DNA from: an uncultured Geobacteraceae bacterium
GTDB lineage: Bacteria > Desulfobacterota > Desulfuromonadia > Geobacterales > Pseudopelobacteraceae
Reading direction: 5' to 3'
DNA: 64,000 bases
Assembly: GCA_903875605.1 (NCBI GenBank)
Contig: CAIQWT010000087.1
Location: 1-64,000, forward strand
Each line of letters opens with the position of its first letter. The stretch's first letter is position 1. The notes beneath the pieces are model-generated. The model searched no databases. It was given only the letters and a program-made list of their open reading frames with translations, and was not told the origin of the DNA. The translations under genes and the position numbers were made by a program. Shown piece by piece: positions 61,814 to 64,000 of this stretch.

Positions 61814-62727
61814 GGGTATAACCCCGACGGCGGTTGCGGTATTTTTTCCAGTCGCGTGCCAATCTTCAGCTTTTCAAACTGCCAGGCGTGCAGCGATTCG
61901 CGGAAACCTGGATCTATATAGCGCGTCATTCCCTCCAACATCGCCTTGAAATAGCCGCAGATGATCCCCAACCCTCCGATAATGAATGGTTTTTCCGCCA
62001 TGCGATAAACACCCATCGGGATAATATAAACGGGGTGCGTACCCATAAAATACTGTCCACGCCCCCAGCGCATGCGGCCATGCCAGATACTTTGGTGGGA
62101 TGATCCCATAAGGCGTTTATGGATGATGTCCAGTTTTGAGTTACGGATACTTCGGGTGCGCCAACCGGTGATACGAGCCTTGTGATAAGCAATGCCGTCC
62201 CAATGTACCTGGCGTACAAAACCACCTATAGCCTCGAAACATTTTCGGCGGTAAAAATTTACCATGCCAGCGACCATCTCGTCGCTGGCACGCTCCTCCA
62301 CCAGACCACCATTTTCTTCAATAAAAACCTTACCGCTACCTGAACCGAGATGTGCGTCTTTCTCAAAATACTCGACAAGAGTGAAAAAATAGTCCGGTCC
62401 GATCTCAATGTCACCATCCATCTTGCAAATATAGTCGTAATCTTTAGTAATGATTTGGTCGTAACCGAAATAAAAGGCCTCAACCACACCAGGTCCAACC
62501 GCCCGCACACCTCTATCCTGACGTTTGACCACCCGTATCCAGGGGTGCTCACGGGAGGCGCGTTCGGCAATAGCAAAGGTTTCATCGGTTGAGCCGTCAT
62601 CAACCAGCAGCCACTCCACCGGCTTCAGCTTCTGAGCAACTAGGGAGTCAATTGTTCCCTGCAGATACTCTGCTTCATCCCTCACCGGTGCGACTATAAC
62701 AATGCGCCTTCCTGCAGACTCACTCAT
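61810..62727 (-). CDS. Glycosyltransferase family 2
   Basis: 305 residues. RRIVIVAPVRDEAEYLQGTIDSL starts the GT2 fold, then VDDGSTDETFA and CKMDGDIEIGPDYF with the DxD. YHKARITGWRTRSIRNSKLD is part of the acceptor region. No strong membrane helices are seen. It overlaps both neighbours by four bases. It probably acts on an exopolysaccharide or lipid-linked sugar. Confidence 0.85.
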   Translation of the reverse strand: MSESAGRRIVIVAPVRDEAEYLQGTIDSLVAQKLKPVEWLLVDDGSTDETFAIAERASREHPWIRVVKRQDRGVRAVGPGVVEAFYFGYDQIITKDYDYICKMDGDIEIGPDYFFTLVEYFEKDAHLGSGSGKVFIEENGGLVEERASDEMVAGMVNFYRRKCFEAIGGFVRQVHWDGIAYHKARITGWRTRSIRNSKLDIIHKRLMGSSHQSIWHGRMRWGRGQYFMGTHPVYIIPMGVYRMAEKPFIIGGLGIICGYFKAMLEGMTRYIDPGFRESLHAWQFEKLKIGTRLEKIPQPPSGLYP

Positions 62728-64000
62728 GGCTTCGATCCTGACAAGATAGATTTGAATAACTGTGACAGTTTTTCAGCGTTTGCTTCTTCCGAAAACTCGC
62801 CTTCGACTTTAAGTCTACCGCCAGTGATACAACGATTTCTAATATCATTTTCCAACAAGCGGATGATGGCATCAGCAAGAGACTGTGGATCTGCCGGCGG
62901 CACAATCAGGCCGGAAATTTCATTTTCAACAAGCTCCGGAATAGCAGAGACATCTGTAGATATAACCGGAATACCTGCAGCCATGGATTCCATCAACGCT
63001 ACAGGAATGCCGTCCATGTCTCCGTTACTGTCCACACGGCAAGCAAGAACAAATTGGTTAAGTCCGCACAACCATCCAGGAACCGTATCATTGGCCATCG
63101 GACCGAGAAATTCTATACAGCCTGAAACACCTTCCTGCTCAGCCTGTTTCAGCAAATCAGCTTTAAGCGGACCGTCGCCGGCTATTTCAATACTAAAATC
63201 TTTGCCGCTCCTGTGTAGAATGCCTGCTGCGGCAACAAGTGTATCGAACCCTTTTTTTTCAACCAGACGACCGAGGGAACCGATGACAAAGGCACATTCA
63301 GCAACATCCTTTTTAGGCACGTCGTTGAGGGCATTTAGCACAGACAGCTTCAGTCTGTTTATCCTATCATCAAAACGCTCAATGTCCACCCCGCAGCGCA
63401 CAATGGCAATTTTTTCATCTTTTGCTCCCTGCAACACCAAAAAGCGGCGATTAAACTTTGAGATGGTCATCGCCTGTGCAGCCCGGAAAACTTTCTCCTT
63501 CAACAACCATCCCCGTTCAAACAGGTCATTAGCGTGGGAAGTGAAACTGAAAGTAATTCCGGCAAGACTAGCAGCGTACATAGCAATATCTGTAGGAACA
63601 TGGGCAAAATGTACGTGCAGATGCCGGCAACCATTTTTTCCCAGGATTCGGGCAAGCCTGGTGGCTGCAAGGAAGCGGTAGAGCAGACCGGCTGAAGCTC
63701 TGCCGAAAAAGCCCACTTTTTTCATATCTCCAAGCAGCATGCAGACAGTAAAAAAGTAGCGTATCGGATGAAGTATTTTGCAGATGACCGCTGCTGTCAG
63801 GAACGATGCAGCACCTTGTGAGTAAAGCTGAATAGTTTCCGCTGCCAACGCCCTGGCGCACTCCTCGGTTGCCGGTGATGCAGGTGGATGAACGGAGATA
63901 GAAAGCACATCAAAGCCCTTTTCACGCAATGCCAGTATCTCGTGATACACAAAGGTTGCAGAGAGTGCCGGTATTTCTGGTGCCAGATAAGCGATACGCG
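62724..64000 (-). CDS. Glycosyltransferase family 4, 5' end outside the window
   Basis: At least 425 residues. A GTG at 63950 could be taken as start, but the frame is open to the window edge. The upstream residues RIAYLAPEIPALSATFVYHE match the usual family start, so the true start is beyond 64000. GT4 features include HLHVHFAHVPTDIAMYAAS, FTSHANDLFERG, VRCGVDIERF, GSLGRLVEKKGFDTLVAA and MESMAAGIPVISTDVSAIPE (nucleotide-sugar site). It probably builds an exopolysaccharide with the three genes after it. Confidence 0.9.
   Translation of the reverse strand, partial: RIAYLAPEIPALSATFVYHEILALREKGFDVLSISVHPPASPATEECARALAAETIQLYSQGAASFLTAAVICKILHPIRYFFTVCMLLGDMKKVGFFGRASAGLLYRFLAATRLARILGKNGCRHLHVHFAHVPTDIAMYAASLAGITFSFTSHANDLFERGWLLKEKVFRAAQAMTISKFNRRFLVLQGAKDEKIAIVRCGVDIERFDDRINRLKLSVLNALNDVPKKDVAECAFVIGSLGRLVEKKGFDTLVAAAGILHRSGKDFSIEIAGDGPLKADLLKQAEQEGVSGCIEFLGPMANDTVPGWLCGLNQFVLACRVDSNGDMDGIPVALMESMAAGIPVISTDVSAIPELVENEISGLIVPPADPQSLADAIIRLLENDIRNRCITGGRLKVEGEFSEEANAEKLSQLFKSILSGSKP

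Noticed and set aside
62752-63681. Open plus-strand frame of 309 codons
   Set aside because: Antisense to the GT4 gene, Ser-rich, no motif; a shadow of codon use.

Overview
The window is bacterial chromosome. Gene content and order point to the Desulfuromonadota, Geobacter-like lineage. This is an inference from a 2-oxoglutarate:ferredoxin oxidoreductase operon beside malate dehydrogenase and isocitrate dehydrogenase, futalosine-type menaquinone synthesis (MqnA), Roadblock/TPR genes inside a shikimate operon, and a cytosolic methyl-accepting protein. Most of the window (458-48954) is on the minus strand in long, tightly packed operons, many with 1-4 base stop/start overlaps. Plus-strand genes are the partial Nudix gene at the left edge, tadA, smpB, ssrA and 53.0-57.8 kb.

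Layout. 1-2.8 kb: partial Nudix hydrolase, mqnA and a TolC-type channel. 2.8-10.6 kb: one long minus-strand run, aroC / aroK remnant / aroB / TPR / Roadblock / aroQ / pepP / accB / accC / gcvH, joining shikimate synthesis and acetyl-CoA carboxylase subunits. 10.7-12.9 kb: radical SAM protein, small outer-membrane barrel, RIO-type kinase. 13.1-20.7 kb: TCA block with korDABC, mdh and two unrelated isocitrate dehydrogenases side by side. 21.0-26.1 kb: LysM lipoprotein, aspS, lepB, lepA. 26.3-28.2 kb: tadA converging on an fdhD-mobA fusion. 28.3-42.2 kb: housekeeping run tilS / sensor kinase / ftsH / folP / cdaA / glmM / pdxJ / acpS / nnr / CBS / tsaE / lysC. 42.2-49.0 kb: small membrane protein, corA, pfkA, SRPBCC protein, rarA, glgP. 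49.1-53.0 kb: smpB and ssrA, the two partners of trans-translation, separated by about 3 kb of AT-rich, decayed mobile DNA. It holds a hipA fragment, a tyrosine-recombinase C-terminal fragment on each strand, a PAS/zinc-type protein, an exported HNH-type protein and further gene scraps. 53.0-57.8 kb: small membrane protein, radical SAM protein and a three-gene ABC importer. 57.9-64 kb: soluble chemoreceptor-like protein and four overlapping glycosyltransferase genes, one fused to an acetyltransferase domain; the last runs off the window.

The most informative observations are: (1) a frameshifted remnant of shikimate kinase (aroK) between intact aroC and aroB; (2) a tadA gene whose conserved N-terminus extends upstream of any ATG/GTG/TTG, suggesting a rare ATT start; (3) the decayed integrative element between smpB and ssrA; (4) adjacent dimeric-type and monomeric isocitrate dehydrogenases with a palindromic operator candidate upstream; (5) an FdhD-MobA fusion that keeps only one cysteine of the sulfur-transfer loop; (6) cdaA directly next to glmM without cdaR; (7) a GT2-acetyltransferase fusion. 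I did not find a clearly new multi-gene defence or signalling system.
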